Assembly: GCF_012971745.1 (NCBI RefSeq)
Contig: NZ_CP048834.1
Coordinates: 2,790,001 to 2,854,000, forward strand
Reading direction: 5' to 3'
Source of the DNA: Starkeya sp. ORNL1
GTDB lineage: Bacteria; Pseudomonadota; Alphaproteobacteria; Rhizobiales; Xanthobacteraceae
Length of the DNA stretch: 64,000 nucleotides
Below are positions 35,569 to 43,833 of this stretch, in pieces. The translations under genes and the position numbers were made by a program. Position 1 is the first letter of the stretch. The number at the start of each line of letters is the position of its first letter. The notes beneath the pieces are model-generated. The model did not search any database and had not been told where the DNA came from. It saw only the letters and a program-made list of their open reading frames with translations.

Positions 35569-36564
35569 TCAATCCGCCTTGGCGCCGATCTCCTTGATGA
35601 TCGCGCTCCATTTGTCCGCGTCGGCCTGGATGTATTGCTTGAATTCCGCCGGGGTGGCGCTCGACACGGCGATGACGCCGGACTCGCCCATGCGGGCGCG
35701 GATGGTCTCGTCCTTCATCGCCTCGACGACGGCGGCGTGCAGCTTGTCGATGATCGGCTGCGGCGTACCGGCAGGCACCAGGATGCCCTGCCAGGACGAC
35801 GAGACGCTCTTTGGATAGCCCTGCTCGGTCATGGTGGGCACGTCGGGAAGCTGCGGCACGCGCTGTTTGGTGGAGACGCCGAGCGCCTTCAGCCGGCCGC
35901 CCTTCACATGGTTGATGCCCGAGGAGATGGTGACGAACATCAGGCTGACATGGCCGCCCATGACATCGGCGGTGGCGGGGCCAGCGCCGCCCTTGTAAGG
36001 CACGTGCACCATGTCGAGCCCGGCCTCGCGACGGAACGATTCCATCTCCAGCCGGTTCACGCTGCCGGTGCCGGGCGAGGCGAAGTTCACCTGGCCGGGC
36101 CGCGCCTTCACATATTCCACCAGTTCCTTGACGTTGTTCGGCGGGAAGCTGGGATTGGCGATCAGGAGGCCGGGCGTGTCGGCGACGATGGAGATCGGCG
36201 CGAAGTCCTGCAGCGGCTTCACCCTGAGGCTTGAGAAGATGTAGGGGTTGATCGAGATGGTGCCGACATTGCCGAGGAACAGCGTGTAGCCGTCCGGCTT
36301 GGCGCGGGCGGCGAGGTCCATGCCGACATTGCCGGCGGCGCCGTCGCGGTTCTCGATGACGATCTGCTGGCCGAGAATGGCGGAGAGCCGCGGCTGGAGC
36401 AGGCGGGCGGCGAAGTCCGAGGCGCCACCCGGCGCGAACGGCACGATCATGGTGATCGGCTGGTTCGGATAGTCGGACTGGGCAAAGGCGGCGGGCGCCG
36501 CGAGCATGCCCGCGGCCGCCAAAGCGGCGCCGAGTACGTAGCGTCGATCAATGCGCTTGGTCAT
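35569..36564 (-). CDS. TTT substrate-binding protein (TctC/Bug family)
   Basis: This 331-residue protein has a signal peptide ending near AAFAQ (residue 29). Core motifs are MIVPFAPGGASDFAARL, VIENRDGAAGNVGMD, GTGSVNRLEMESF and HVPYKGGAGPATADVMGGHV. The C-terminal QADADKWSAIIKEIGAK is typical. It is the first gene of the leftward tctCBA set and lies 76 bases from a Gfo/Idh/MocA gene transcribed in the same direction. Confidence 0.92.
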   Translation of the reverse strand: MTKRIDRRYVLGAALAAAGMLAAPAAFAQSDYPNQPITMIVPFAPGGASDFAARLLQPRLSAILGQQIVIENRDGAAGNVGMDLAARAKPDGYTLFLGNVGTISINPYIFSSLRVKPLQDFAPISIVADTPGLLIANPSFPPNNVKELVEYVKARPGQVNFASPGTGSVNRLEMESFRREAGLDMVHVPYKGGAGPATADVMGGHVSLMFVTISSGINHVKGGRLKALGVSTKQRVPQLPDVPTMTEQGYPKSVSSSWQGILVPAGTPQPIIDKLHAAVVEAMKDETIRARMGESGVIAVSSATPAEFKQYIQADADKWSAIIKEIGAKAD

Positions 36565-36640
36565 CGTTTCCCCTCCCAGGGATGTTCCGGCGCCGCGTGG
36601 TTTTTGCCGCTTGCGCCGTCGTCTTCGATGGATGAACGCG

Positions 36641-37777
36641 TCAGGCCATCGCGGCCTCGCGCAAGAGTTCCTTTTCGGCGTCGACTTCGAGCGGCAGCTT
36701 CACCGGGCGCTTCAGCTTGGCGGAGAGATCAAGCGCCTTGGTCAGCATCAGCCGGTTATGGGCTTCCGCCGCCGTGGCATGCTGTGTCGGCAGGTCGAGC
36801 GCGATGCGGTTGAGCCAGGATTCGGTCTCGGTGCGCATCGGCCCGCGCAATTCGCCGAGCGCCATGTCGCCGGGCGGATAGGAGCCCAGGAAATCGACCA
36901 GGCGGCTCTTGTCCGGCAGATAGCCCTCGGCCTGCGGCGCCGACACCGCCATCACGATGTCGCGGTGGGTGTCGTCGATGGTGAGCACGCCGGTGGTGCC
37001 GACGATACCGACCTCGAGGCTGTAGACCGCGCCGGGCCAGGTGACCGGCAACGCCCAGGAGATGTTGAGATGGTAGATCGAGCCGTCGCTCATCATGATC
37101 ATGCCGGCGGTGCCGTCGATGCCGCGATAGTCCGGCCCCAGCACCTTGTCGACCGAGCGGGCATAGACCTCCACCGGGGTCTTGGCCTCCAGGTACCACA
37201 TGACGATATCGAGCGCGTGGGTGCCGGAGATCACCATTGGCGAGATGGTCTCGGGCGCATCCGAGCGGCGGTAATTGTCGATCGCCACCAGCCGGTTCAT
37301 GAAGGCGCGCGACGTCACCATGGTGACGTCGCCGAGCGCGCCGGTACGCACCTTTTCCTTCGCCGCCAGCCAGCGACGGCGGAAGCGCTGGGTGTAGCCG
37401 ACCACGGCATCGACGCCGGAGGCGCGGATCTCCTTCAAGACGCGGGCGGAAGCATCGAGATGGGTCGCCAGCGGTTTCTCGATCAGGAGCGGCAGCTTGC
37501 GCTCCAGCGCCGCCATGACCGGATCGACATGCAGATGCTCGTCGGTGGCGACGATCACCGCGGTGACTTCCGGGCGCTTCAGCAATTCGCGATGGTCGGT
37601 GGTGACGAAGTCGGCGCCGATCTCCGCGCCGACCTTGGCACCGCGGTCCGGATTGATCTCGGCGAGGCCGATCCATTCCACCGCCGGATGGCGGGCCGCC
37701 ACCGCGCCGCGGAACAGGCCGACGCGCCCGGCGCCGATGATGGCAAGGCCGATGCCCTTGGGGGTGTTGCGACGCAT
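36641..37777 (-). CDS. Gfo/Idh/MocA-family oxidoreductase
   Basis: This 378-residue dehydrogenase has a Rossmann motif AIIGAGRVGLFRGAV (12-26) and the catalytic lysine in LIEKPLATH (about 96-104). YTQRFRRRW follows, and the histidine lies in ISGTHALDIVMWYLE. ATG 37777 has GGAGG 7 bases upstream; the frame runs further but without a family match. It heads the leftward operon with tctCBA, so the imported compound is probably its substrate or yields it (inositol- or sugar-acid-like). Confidence 0.87.
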   Translation of the reverse strand: MRRNTPKGIGLAIIGAGRVGLFRGAVAARHPAVEWIGLAEINPDRGAKVGAEIGADFVTTDHRELLKRPEVTAVIVATDEHLHVDPVMAALERKLPLLIEKPLATHLDASARVLKEIRASGVDAVVGYTQRFRRRWLAAKEKVRTGALGDVTMVTSRAFMNRLVAIDNYRRSDAPETISPMVISGTHALDIVMWYLEAKTPVEVYARSVDKVLGPDYRGIDGTAGMIMMSDGSIYHLNISWALPVTWPGAVYSLEVGIVGTTGVLTIDDTHRDIVMAVSAPQAEGYLPDKSRLVDFLGSYPPGDMALGELRGPMRTETESWLNRIALDLPTQHATAAEAHNRLMLTKALDLSAKLKRPVKLPLEVDAEKELLREAAMA

Positions 37778-38111
37778 CAGCAGACCTCCATCTGGTGACC
37801 CAGCGTGGCCGCTTCCGGCGAAAAGACGAGGCGATCGTCTTGCAGGCTTACCGCCAGTGTTTCGGTTGGAATGCCGCTGCACCGTCCGGTGCCTGCGACC
37901 GCAACATCCATGCGCCTCATATCGTCTCCGTCCCGAGGTCTGCTTCTCTATTTGGAGGGAAGCGGACCATGGGCCGACTAACGGCGCAAATGCTGTTTCA
38001 CCATCGGGCCATACTGCACCGGTATGGGTTCGAACTATTGGGTCAGCAGGATTCTGCGCTGGGGAAAATCTGCGCTGGGGAAAATCTGCTGGGCAGATCG
38101 GCCAGCGCCGG
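37778..38111. other. Intergenic region without a recognised gene; short tandem repeat
   Basis: No convincing reading frame was found. It holds a perfect tandem duplication of a 16-base unit (TCTGCGCTGGGGAAAA at 38053-38068 and 38069-38084) and a degenerate third start, and presumably the promoter for the Gfo/Idh/MocA-tct operon. It also receives the 3' end of the DUF2325 gene. Confidence 0.5.
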
Positions 38112-39371
38112 TCAGACGGTATCGCCGACCAATGCCGGGGCGGCATTGCCGCTGCCGACCGCCGCGATGAAGCTGGCGAGGCTTGCACTGCGCAAGGGCA
38201 GGAACGGCTTGCCGAGCTGGCGGCAGACCCGCTTCACCTGCTCGGCGGCGCGGTGGCTGATGCAATCGACCGGGAAATAGACGATGTCGGCCTGGCTGAT
38301 CAGGCCGGGCAGCAGGCCGGCCTTGTCCTCGATGCCGCCATCATGATCGATGAGTTCGCCCCCGCAACGCGCGGTGAAGAGGCGAAGCTGCTCGATCAGC
38401 TTCGGCCGGCCGCCGACATAGAGCAGCGTCTGGCCGGTCAGATCGGGCGCGGCGACCTCTTCGGGTTCGGGCGACAGCAGCGCGGCGGCGGCCTCCAACG
38501 CGGCGTTCTCCTGCGCGAGTGCAGCGGCGACGGAGCCGAGCGTCGCCACCTTCGCTTCGCTCTCCTGCAGCGTGCGGGCAAGTTCGTCACAGCGCGCGGC
38601 GAGGGTACGCGAGCGCTCCTGCTCATCGGCGAGGCGATCCCTGAGGGCTTCGCCGTCATCCGCAGGCGCGATGGGCGCCGCGATCACCCGTCCTGTGGAG
38701 CGCCGCAGCTCGGCTTCCAATTGCTCGATCCGCGCGGCCTGTGCCGCCTTGTCGAGCGCCTGCTGCTGGAGCCGGGCTTCCTGCCGCGCGATCTTCTCGT
38801 CACGCGCACCAAGCTCGCGTTCCAGCAGGCGCAGGCGCGCAATATCGGCGCGGTTCGACATGCCGACGAGGTGCGAGAGCATGTGCACCTCGCCGAACAC
38901 CTCGTTCAGCAGCGGGCGATCGGTGGCCGGATGGGTGAACACCGCCCAATAGGCGCCGGGAATGTCGCCGCTCTCCAGCGCCTCCAGCCACAGCGCGCGC
39001 ACCTCCTCGACCGTGGTGGCCCTGGCGAAGCGCTTGATCGGCGCCTCGTGGCGCTTGTCGAGCATCTTGTTCAAGAGCTTGCCGGCAACATCGCTCTTGC
39101 CGGCGGCAGCGACGGCGCGGGCATGCAGCGTGTGGTCGGTGGCGGTGCGGGCGTCGGCAAAGTCGAGCTTGGCGAACAGCTGGCGCAATTCGCCGGTGGT
39201 CAGGCAGGTGCCGATGAGCGAGCAGTGCAGCGTCGGCGCCAGATCCCAGATGTGGTGGCGCCCCCTGCCATAGACGACGCTGCCCTTGGCCTCGAACGTC
39301 GACGGCGCCCCGAACGGCCGGAGGCCGTGGGCATGCACGTGCGGACGATGAAGGATGGAGGGACCGGACAC
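38112..39371 (-). CDS. DUF2325-domain protein with coiled coil
   Basis: This is a cytosolic protein of about 419 residues. The N-terminal part contains HHIWDLAPTLHCSLIGTCLTTGELRQLF, conserved in alphaproteobacterial relatives as I recall. A long Ala/Glu/Arg-rich coiled coil follows (about 190-300), then a C-terminal DUF2325 domain (LLYVGGRPKLIEQLRLF, DHDGGIED, DIVYFPVDCISHRA). The start is uncertain: GTG 39371 is used, and an in-frame TTG lies at 39437. The function is unknown; it sits at the edge of the molybdenum locus. Confidence 0.8.
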   Translation of the reverse strand: MSGPSILHRPHVHAHGLRPFGAPSTFEAKGSVVYGRGRHHIWDLAPTLHCSLIGTCLTTGELRQLFAKLDFADARTATDHTLHARAVAAAGKSDVAGKLLNKMLDKRHEAPIKRFARATTVEEVRALWLEALESGDIPGAYWAVFTHPATDRPLLNEVFGEVHMLSHLVGMSNRADIARLRLLERELGARDEKIARQEARLQQQALDKAAQAARIEQLEAELRRSTGRVIAAPIAPADDGEALRDRLADEQERSRTLAARCDELARTLQESEAKVATLGSVAAALAQENAALEAAAALLSPEPEEVAAPDLTGQTLLYVGGRPKLIEQLRLFTARCGGELIDHDGGIEDKAGLLPGLISQADIVYFPVDCISHRAAEQVKRVCRQLGKPFLPLRSASLASFIAAVGSGNAAPALVGDTV

Positions 39372-39533
39372 CAGCGAGCGCCTCTTCGATGTATCTGGTA
39401 GGATATAACGAACGTGGCGTCGACGGGAAGAGGCCAATCATAAAGGCGCGATCAAACGACGCGATTTCCCGGGCCGGCCGTCCGCATGGTCCGCCCGAAC
39501 GGCCGATTGGCCGTGGAAATCGGTATTTTTCGG

Positions 39534-39702
39534 GCATCCTTAGAGGCCGCTTCGCGCTACCTCAGAGCCTTACACAAAATAGACGACCTCATCCTGAGGT
39601 GCCGCCGCAGGCGGCCTCGAAGGATGCTGAAACAGAGCGCCCGTGACCGGCACCGAGCATCCTTCGAGGCTCGGGCCTTGCCCGAGCACCTCAGGATGAG
39701 GT
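39534..39702. repeat. Three CATCCTTCGAGG-family repeats
   Basis: One degenerate copy (GCATCCTTAGAGGCCGC...CCTCAGAGC) is followed by a facing copy (CCTCATCCTGAGGTGCCG to CCTCGAAGGATGC) and a third (GCATCCTTCGAGGCTCGGG to CCTCAGGATGAGG). Confidence 0.75.
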
Positions 39703-39760
39703 GGTTCTGGTATCGCCACCGAGTTTTCGGTCGGACTCTCAGAATCACACCGCGCGTCGC

Positions 39761-39795
39761 TTGACCCCCACCGCTATATCCAATCGAATATATCG
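39761..39795 (+). promoter_or_regulatory. Promoter overlapped by a ModE/Mo-box-like palindrome
   Basis: TTGACC (39761-39766) and TCGAAT (39784-39789) are spaced 17 bases. Over the -10 lies CGCTAT-N12-ATATCG (39772-39795; outer arms CGCTATAT and ATATATCG), matching the size and CGNTAT ends of enterobacterial ModE and Rhodobacter Mo-boxes. A modE gene is 1.2 kb downstream. Confidence 0.55.
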
Positions 39796-39828
39796 ATGGG
39801 CGGATTCATCCAGCGCGGCGGTGACGAG

Positions 39829-40170
39829 ATGGCGGAAACACACAGCGTGAACGGGGACATGCCGGCTCTCGACCTCGATGCCAAGGCCGACCGCTTCCGC
39901 GTCAGCTTCGTGATGCCCGATGGCGCGCCGGGCTCGGTAAGCCTGCCCATGCACTGCCTCGACCATCTGACGACCACGCTGCCGCGCGTTGCCGATCATG
40001 CGCTGCGGGCGTGCTCGCCCGCACCGCGCATCATCTCCTCCGGGAACAGCCCAGCCAGCCATTCGCCGAACACCGCACGCGCCAGATGCTGCGCCTGTGC
40101 CGAATTGGTACGGCTCGCCTCGCGCAACCGGTTGATATCGATGCCGGCCGCCGTCAACTCGACGGTGTGA
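39829..40170 (+). CDS. Small protein with atypical C-terminal tail, possibly 3'-truncated
   Basis: The first ~62 residues look genuinely coding (FRVSFVMPDGAPGSVSLPMH, DHLTTTLPRVADHALRA), recalling small rhizobial proteins with a D-G-LP-LP-L-TLP pattern. From about residue 63 the frame is the antisense of the amidotransferase 3' end, with Ser/Ala/Arg-rich residues typical of shadow translation. Its stop lies 175 bases inside that convergent gene. The native 3' end may have been lost by deletion. A Mo-box-like promoter precedes it. Confidence 0.4.
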   Translation: MAETHSVNGDMPALDLDAKADRFRVSFVMPDGAPGSVSLPMHCLDHLTTTLPRVADHALRACSPAPRIISSGNSPASHSPNTARARCCACAELVRLASRNRLISMPAAVNSTV

Positions 40171-40751
40171 CCGACATACCATTCCTCGAGCTGGCGGGCG
40201 TCGGCCTCCAGATGGAATTGCAGCGCCAGCGCATTGCGCCCGAGCGCGAAGGCCTGGTTGTCGTAATTGGCGTTGAAGGCGAGACGGCGGGCACTGCGCG
40301 GCAGGTCGAAGGTGTCGCCATGCCAGTGCAGCACCTGCGCATCGAAGCCGCCAAGCGGCGCCAGAGCCGAGCGCATGCCGTCCGGCGTCAGCGATACCGA
40401 GCCCCAGCCGATCTCCTTCACCCGGCCGGCATGGACCCGCTCGCCCAGCGCCGCGGCCATCAGTTGCGCGCCGAGGCAGATGCCGAGCGTCGGCTTGCCA
40501 CGGGTCAGCCGGCTCTCGATCAGCGCGATCTCCTCGGAAAGGAAGCCGTAAAGCCGCGCATCACCGACGCCGATCGGCCCGCCAAGCACGATGACGAGAT
40601 CGGCGGCGCGGATCGAGCGGTGCGAAAGGTCGTCGGTCGCAGCCTCGCAATAGGCGACGTCGAACGCATCCGGATCAAGCAGGCCGGCGATGAGGCCGAG
40701 ATCCTCGAACGCCACATGGCGGATGGCGACGACGGAGCGGCGTTCGGTCAT
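39996..40751 (-). CDS. Class I glutamine amidotransferase (GuaA-N-like)
   Basis: This 251-residue triad glutaminase has the nucleophile Cys92 in GICLGAQ and the His180/Glu182 pair in QFHLE. The oxyanion-loop region is VLGGPIGVGD (about 55-64). Stand-alone proteins of this type hydrolyse glutamine or gamma-glutamyl compounds and are often annotated GMP-synthase-like; no synthetase domain is present. It lies between repeats in the molybdenum region; a link to that region is not shown. Confidence 0.85.
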   Translation of the reverse strand: MTERRSVVAIRHVAFEDLGLIAGLLDPDAFDVAYCEAATDDLSHRSIRAADLVIVLGGPIGVGDARLYGFLSEEIALIESRLTRGKPTLGICLGAQLMAAALGERVHAGRVKEIGWGSVSLTPDGMRSALAPLGGFDAQVLHWHGDTFDLPRSARRLAFNANYDNQAFALGRNALALQFHLEADARQLEEWYVGHTVELTAAGIDINRLREASRTNSAQAQHLARAVFGEWLAGLFPEEMMRGAGEHARSA

Positions 40752-40866
40752 GGCGCGATCTCTCAGGCAAAAGAGGATCGCAACGTTATATCCGAGAACG
40801 CATAACGATCAATGCCGAGCCGCACGGCATGGGACTTCCCTGGGCTACCCGAAATTTCCTGTAGAT

Positions 40867-40955
40867 CCTCATCCCCGGACTTGATCCGGGGATCCAGCCC
40901 ATCCGCATGCACCCCGGTCGAAGTCTGGATCCCCGGGTCAAGCCCGGGGATGAGG
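40867..40955. repeat. CCTCATCCCCGG inverted-repeat element
   Basis: CCTCATCCCCGGACTTGATC mirrors the CCCGGGTCAAGCCCGGGGAT end. It lies between the amidotransferase and modE genes in a 231-base gap that holds nothing else I recognise. Confidence 0.75.
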
Positions 40956-40982
40956 GCGGAAAGGGTAGTTCTTCGGGAACAT

Positions 40983-41342
40983 TCAGCCGACCTTCTCGGC
41001 GCTCGCTGCCCTGATTTCGTTCTGCAGGAAATCGAGATGCGCCTTCGCCGCCTTGGCGGTGAGGCTCTCGATGGCGCGATAGCGCGCGACCAGTTCCTCG
41101 CCGAACGTCGTCAGCCGCGCCCCGCCGCCATGCTTGCCGCCGGTCTGGGAGTGGACGACCGGTTGGCCGAAGATCTGGCCGAGTTCGTCGACCAGATCCC
41201 ACGCCCGCCGATAAGACATCTCCATGGCGCGGCCAGCCGCCGAGATCGAGCCGGTACGGGCGATCGCCTCCAACAGGGCGATCTTGCCCGGCCCGATGCG
41301 GCCCTGCGGGTCGAGGTCGATGCGGATGCTGAGCGATGCCAT
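40983..41342 (-). CDS. ModE-type winged-helix regulator, DNA-binding domain only
   Basis: This 119-residue protein is the N-terminal domain of ModE: GPGKIALLEAIARTGSISAAGRAMEMSYRRAWDLVDEL (about 16-53) plus the wing HSQTGGKHGGGARLTTFGEEL. The two molybdate-binding Mop domains of full ModE are missing; a separate molbindin is encoded at 42081. It probably senses molybdate only indirectly, or works constitutively, at Mo-boxes in this locus. Confidence 0.88.
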   Translation of the reverse strand: MASLSIRIDLDPQGRIGPGKIALLEAIARTGSISAAGRAMEMSYRRAWDLVDELGQIFGQPVVHSQTGGKHGGGARLTTFGEELVARYRAIESLTAKAAKAHLDFLQNEIRAASAEKVG

Positions 41343-41417
41343 CACGAAGTGCGCGTTGCAGCGAATTGGATCTGGAGGAATTCCAGGGCGCCAAAATCCT
41401 TCGCGCCGACGCCCACG

Positions 41418-41972
41418 TCAACTCGCGATCGCAACCATCCGCTCGATGTCCGCTGCCCGGGAGGTGGCATTGGCCTCCCGCCACCAGCGCTCCAGCGCGC
41501 CAACTTCCGGCAGGCCGAAGGTCGCGAACGGCGCGGAGAAGGCGTTCCAGCGCTCATTGAAGGCCGGCGCAACGGCGGTGAGCACCGGCACGTCATTGGC
41601 GATGGCGGCACCGAAGGCCTCCAGCAGGCCACCGCGATCCGCCTCCAGCTTGCCGAACTTGCTCAGCACCACGATGTCGCAGCCGACAGCGATGGCGGCC
41701 AGCACGTCGTGGCACGCGTCGGCAACCCCGGAGGAATCGAGATGGCAGGCAATGGCGCACGGGCCGAGGTCCTGCGCGATGCCATGGATGCGCCCCGTAG
41801 CCAGGTCGCGCAGCGCCTGGCCGGTGCAGCCCGGCCCCTCCGGCCCGATGCGTTCCTCGACCACGCCCGCCACCCGCAGCCCCTCCAGCGCACGGCGGCG
41901 CGCGAACGCCGACAACGCGTCCTGGATCACAGCGCTCGGCGCACCTTGCAAGGCGAGGATGCGATGGGTCAC
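41418..41972 (-). CDS. DUF2478-domain protein (molybdenum-locus NTPase-like)
   Basis: This 184-residue protein resembles DUF2478 members that recur beside modE and molybdate-transport genes. It shows VAGVVEERIG, a conserved Cys pair region (PGCTGQALRDLATGR), CHLDSSGVADAC and DIVVLSKFGKLEADRGGLLEAFGAAI (about 112-137), which recalls a Walker-B/NKxD-type nucleotide site. A classic P-loop is not obvious. GTG 41972 with GGAG upstream is used; ATG 42017 would add 15 residues. The function is unproven. Confidence 0.75.
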   Translation of the reverse strand: MTHRILALQGAPSAVIQDALSAFARRRALEGLRVAGVVEERIGPEGPGCTGQALRDLATGRIHGIAQDLGPCAIACHLDSSGVADACHDVLAAIAVGCDIVVLSKFGKLEADRGGLLEAFGAAIANDVPVLTAVAPAFNERWNAFSAPFATFGLPEVGALERWWREANATSRAADIERMVAIAS

Positions 41973-42031
41973 GCGGCCGGGCTCCTGACGCGTCCGTGAA
42001 ACCGGCCGCTGGTACATCTGCTAGTCAGCAC

Positions 42032-42042
42032 TGTATATAGCT
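42032..42042. promoter_or_regulatory. Possible half Mo-box (AGCTATATACA)
   Basis: TGTATATAGCT between the divergent DUF2478 and molbindin genes matches one arm (GCTATATA) of a Mo-box on the minus strand. The second arm is not convincing. Confidence 0.3.
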
Positions 42043-42080
42043 GGGACCAAGGCCGGACCACAATCGGAGGAAGAACCATC

Positions 42081-42290
42081 ATGAAGCTCAGCGCGCGCAA
42101 CCAGCTCAAGGGCACCGTCGTCGAAGTGACCAAGGGCGCCACCACCTCCCACGTGAAGATCGATATTGGCGGCGGCGTCATCGTCACCTCCTCCATCACC
42201 AATGAGGCGGTGGACGAACTCGGCCTTGCCAAGGGCAAGGCGGCCTATGCGGTTATCAAGGCTTCCGACGTCATGGTCGCCGTCGGCTGA
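42081..42290 (+). CDS. Molbindin (single Mop/TOBE domain)
   Basis: This 69-residue protein is one complete Mop domain: [46 protein letters not shown] and [17 protein letters not shown]. Molbindins form hexamers that bind and store molybdate or tungstate in the cytoplasm. GGAGGAAG precedes the ATG. It may provide the oxyanion-binding part missing from the short ModE nearby. The TrmO-like gene follows 5 bases later. Confidence 0.93.
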   Translation: MKLSARNQLKGTVVEVTKGATTSHVKIDIGGGVIVTSSITNEAVDELGLAKGKAAYAVIKASDVMVAVG

Positions 42291-42295
42291 CCCGG

Positions 42296-42790
42296 ATGGT
42301 CCGGGAAGACGAGATCCGCGCCGCCGAGCGGGCCATCGAATGGCCGGAGGCCACCGATGCCGGGCTCATCTTCGTCGGCCGGATCTCGACGCCCTGGGCC
42401 TCGCGGCTCGACTGCCCGCGCCAGGGCCGGCGCGACGGTCCGCTGTGCCGGATCGAGGTCTTTGATCCCTGGCGCGCAGCGCTGAGCGGCATCGAGGACT
42501 ACGCGGCGCTAGAGGTGCTGTATTGGCTGCACCGCTCGCGCCGCGACCTCGTGCTGCAAAGCCCGCGCAATGATGGCGAGACCCGCGGCACCTTCGCGCT
42601 GCGCTCGCCGGTGCGGCCCAACCCGATCGGCACCTCTATCGTCGACCTCATCGGTATCGAGGGCAGCACGCTGCTGGTGCGCGGGCTCGATTGCCTAGAC
42701 GGCACGCCGCTGATCGACATCAAGCCCGACCGCAGCCTGTTCACGCCGCTGGCCCCGCCGCAGCCCGGCGATTTCGAGGTAGGGGAATGA
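42296..42790 (+). CDS. TrmO/TsaA-like SAM-binding protein
   Basis: This 164-residue protein contains the TsaA/TrmO beta-barrel pattern: [18 protein letters not shown] (about 28-45), [33 protein letters not shown] and [28 protein letters not shown], then [11 protein letters not shown]. TrmO methylates t6A37 of threonine tRNAs, but a copy between molbindin and a MolA-like binding protein suggests a metal-linked role. The stop overlaps the ABC binding-protein gene (ATGA), so they are one operon. Confidence 0.88.
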   Translation: MVREDEIRAAERAIEWPEATDAGLIFVGRISTPWASRLDCPRQGRRDGPLCRIEVFDPWRAALSGIEDYAALEVLYWLHRSRRDLVLQSPRNDGETRGTFALRSPVRPNPIGTSIVDLIGIEGSTLLVRGLDCLDGTPLIDIKPDRSLFTPLAPPQPGDFEVGE

Positions 42791-43833
42791 GCATGACGGT
42801 GTCGCGGCGCCTGTTCATGGCTGGCGTCACGCTGGCCGCCCTCGCCTTGCTCGCCGTGCCGGCCTTTGCCCGCACGGTGACCGATTCCGCCGGCCGCACC
42901 GTCGAGGTGCCGGACACCATCGCCCGCGTCTTCGCCGCCGGCCCGCCGGCCTCGACGCTGCTCTATGTCGTGGCGCCGGAGAAGATGACGGGGTGGGTGC
43001 GCGCCCCGCGCGAGGCGGAGAAGCCCTATCTCCAGCCCGCGGTGCGCGATCTGCCGGAACTCGGCCGCCTTACCGGGCGCGGCGACACGCTCAATCTGGA
43101 ACGGCTGGTCGCGGCCAAGCCCGACATCATCATCGATTTCGGCACGATCAACGATACCTATCGCTCGCTCGCCGACCGGGTGCAGGCGCAGACCGGCATT
43201 CCCTATCTGCTGATCGACGGCCGCTTCGAGAACACCGCCAGCGCGCTAAGGCTGCTCGCGGACGTGCTCGGCGTGAAGGATCGCGGCGAGGTGCTGGCGG
43301 GCGCAGCGGAAGCGATCTTCAAGCAGGTCGACACGGTGGTCGCCGCGGTGCCGACCGACAAGCGGCCGCGAGTCTATCTGGCGCGTGGGCCGGAAGGGCT
43401 GGAGAGCGGCTCGCGCGGCTCGATCAATACCGAGATCATCGAGCGCGTCGGCGCCGTGAACGTGGTCGAAGGACTGCGCGAGAAGGGCGGGCTGGTGAAT
43501 GTCTCGGCCGAGCAGGTGATCGCCTTTGCGCCGGATACCGTCATTACGCTGGACCGTTCGTTCTTCGAGGGGGTTGCCGGCAAGCCGGCCTGGGCGCCGG
43601 TACCGGCGGTGACGAACAAGCGCGTCTTCCTCGCCCCCGGCCTGCCCTTCGGCTTCATCGATTCGCCGCCTTCGGTGAACCGGCTGATCGGGCTGACCTG
43701 GCTGCTGCACACGCTCTATCCGGACAAGGCGCCGGGCGACCTCAAGGCGCAGGTGCGCGACTTCTACAAGCTGTTCTACCAGGTGGATCTCGACGACAGC
43801 GCGCTCGCCCGGCTGCTCGACGGCGCCGGATAG
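42787..43833 (+). CDS. FecB/BtuF-type ABC substrate-binding protein, probably Mo/W oxyanion (MolA-like)
   Basis: This 348-residue protein has a signal peptide (RRLFMAG then a hydrophobic run, cut near AFA|R). The cluster A-2 binding-protein fold is seen in [38 protein letters not shown] and [12 protein letters not shown]. Family members bind siderophores, haem, cobalamin or, for MolA, molybdate and tungstate. The modE, molbindin and DUF2478 neighbours favour an oxyanion. ATG 42787 overlaps the upstream stop. Confidence 0.85.
   Translation: MSMTVSRRLFMAGVTLAALALLAVPAFARTVTDSAGRTVEVPDTIARVFAAGPPASTLLYVVAPEKMTGWVRAPREAEKPYLQPAVRDLPELGRLTGRGDTLNLERLVAAKPDIIIDFGTINDTYRSLADRVQAQTGIPYLLIDGRFENTASALRLLADVLGVKDRGEVLAGAAEAIFKQVDTVVAAVPTDKRPRVYLARGPEGLESGSRGSINTEIIERVGAVNVVEGLREKGGLVNVSAEQVIAFAPDTVITLDRSFFEGVAGKPAWAPVPAVTNKRVFLAPGLPFGFIDSPPSVNRLIGLTWLLHTLYPDKAPGDLKAQVRDFYKLFYQVDLDDSALARLLDGAG

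Larger units (their letters stand above)
39438..39828. other. Divergent intergenic region with three repeat copies and a Mo-box
   Basis: It holds three dispersed-repeat copies (39534-39702), then a promoter-like and Mo-box-like segment (39761-39795). No gene is seen in 39438-39828. Confidence 0.55.

Noticed and set aside
37795..38280. 161-codon plus-strand frame
   Set aside because: It spans the intergenic tandem repeat and the antisense of DUF2325; no ribosome site or protein-like composition.
39534..39702. Repeat cluster considered as a CRISPR array
   Set aside because: Copies are inverted palindromes with irregular spacing and no equal-length unique spacers; no cas genes are in the window.
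42032..42056. Full Mo-box before the molbindin gene
   Set aside because: Only one arm matches; the mirror arm at the right spacing is absent, so only a half-site is reported.
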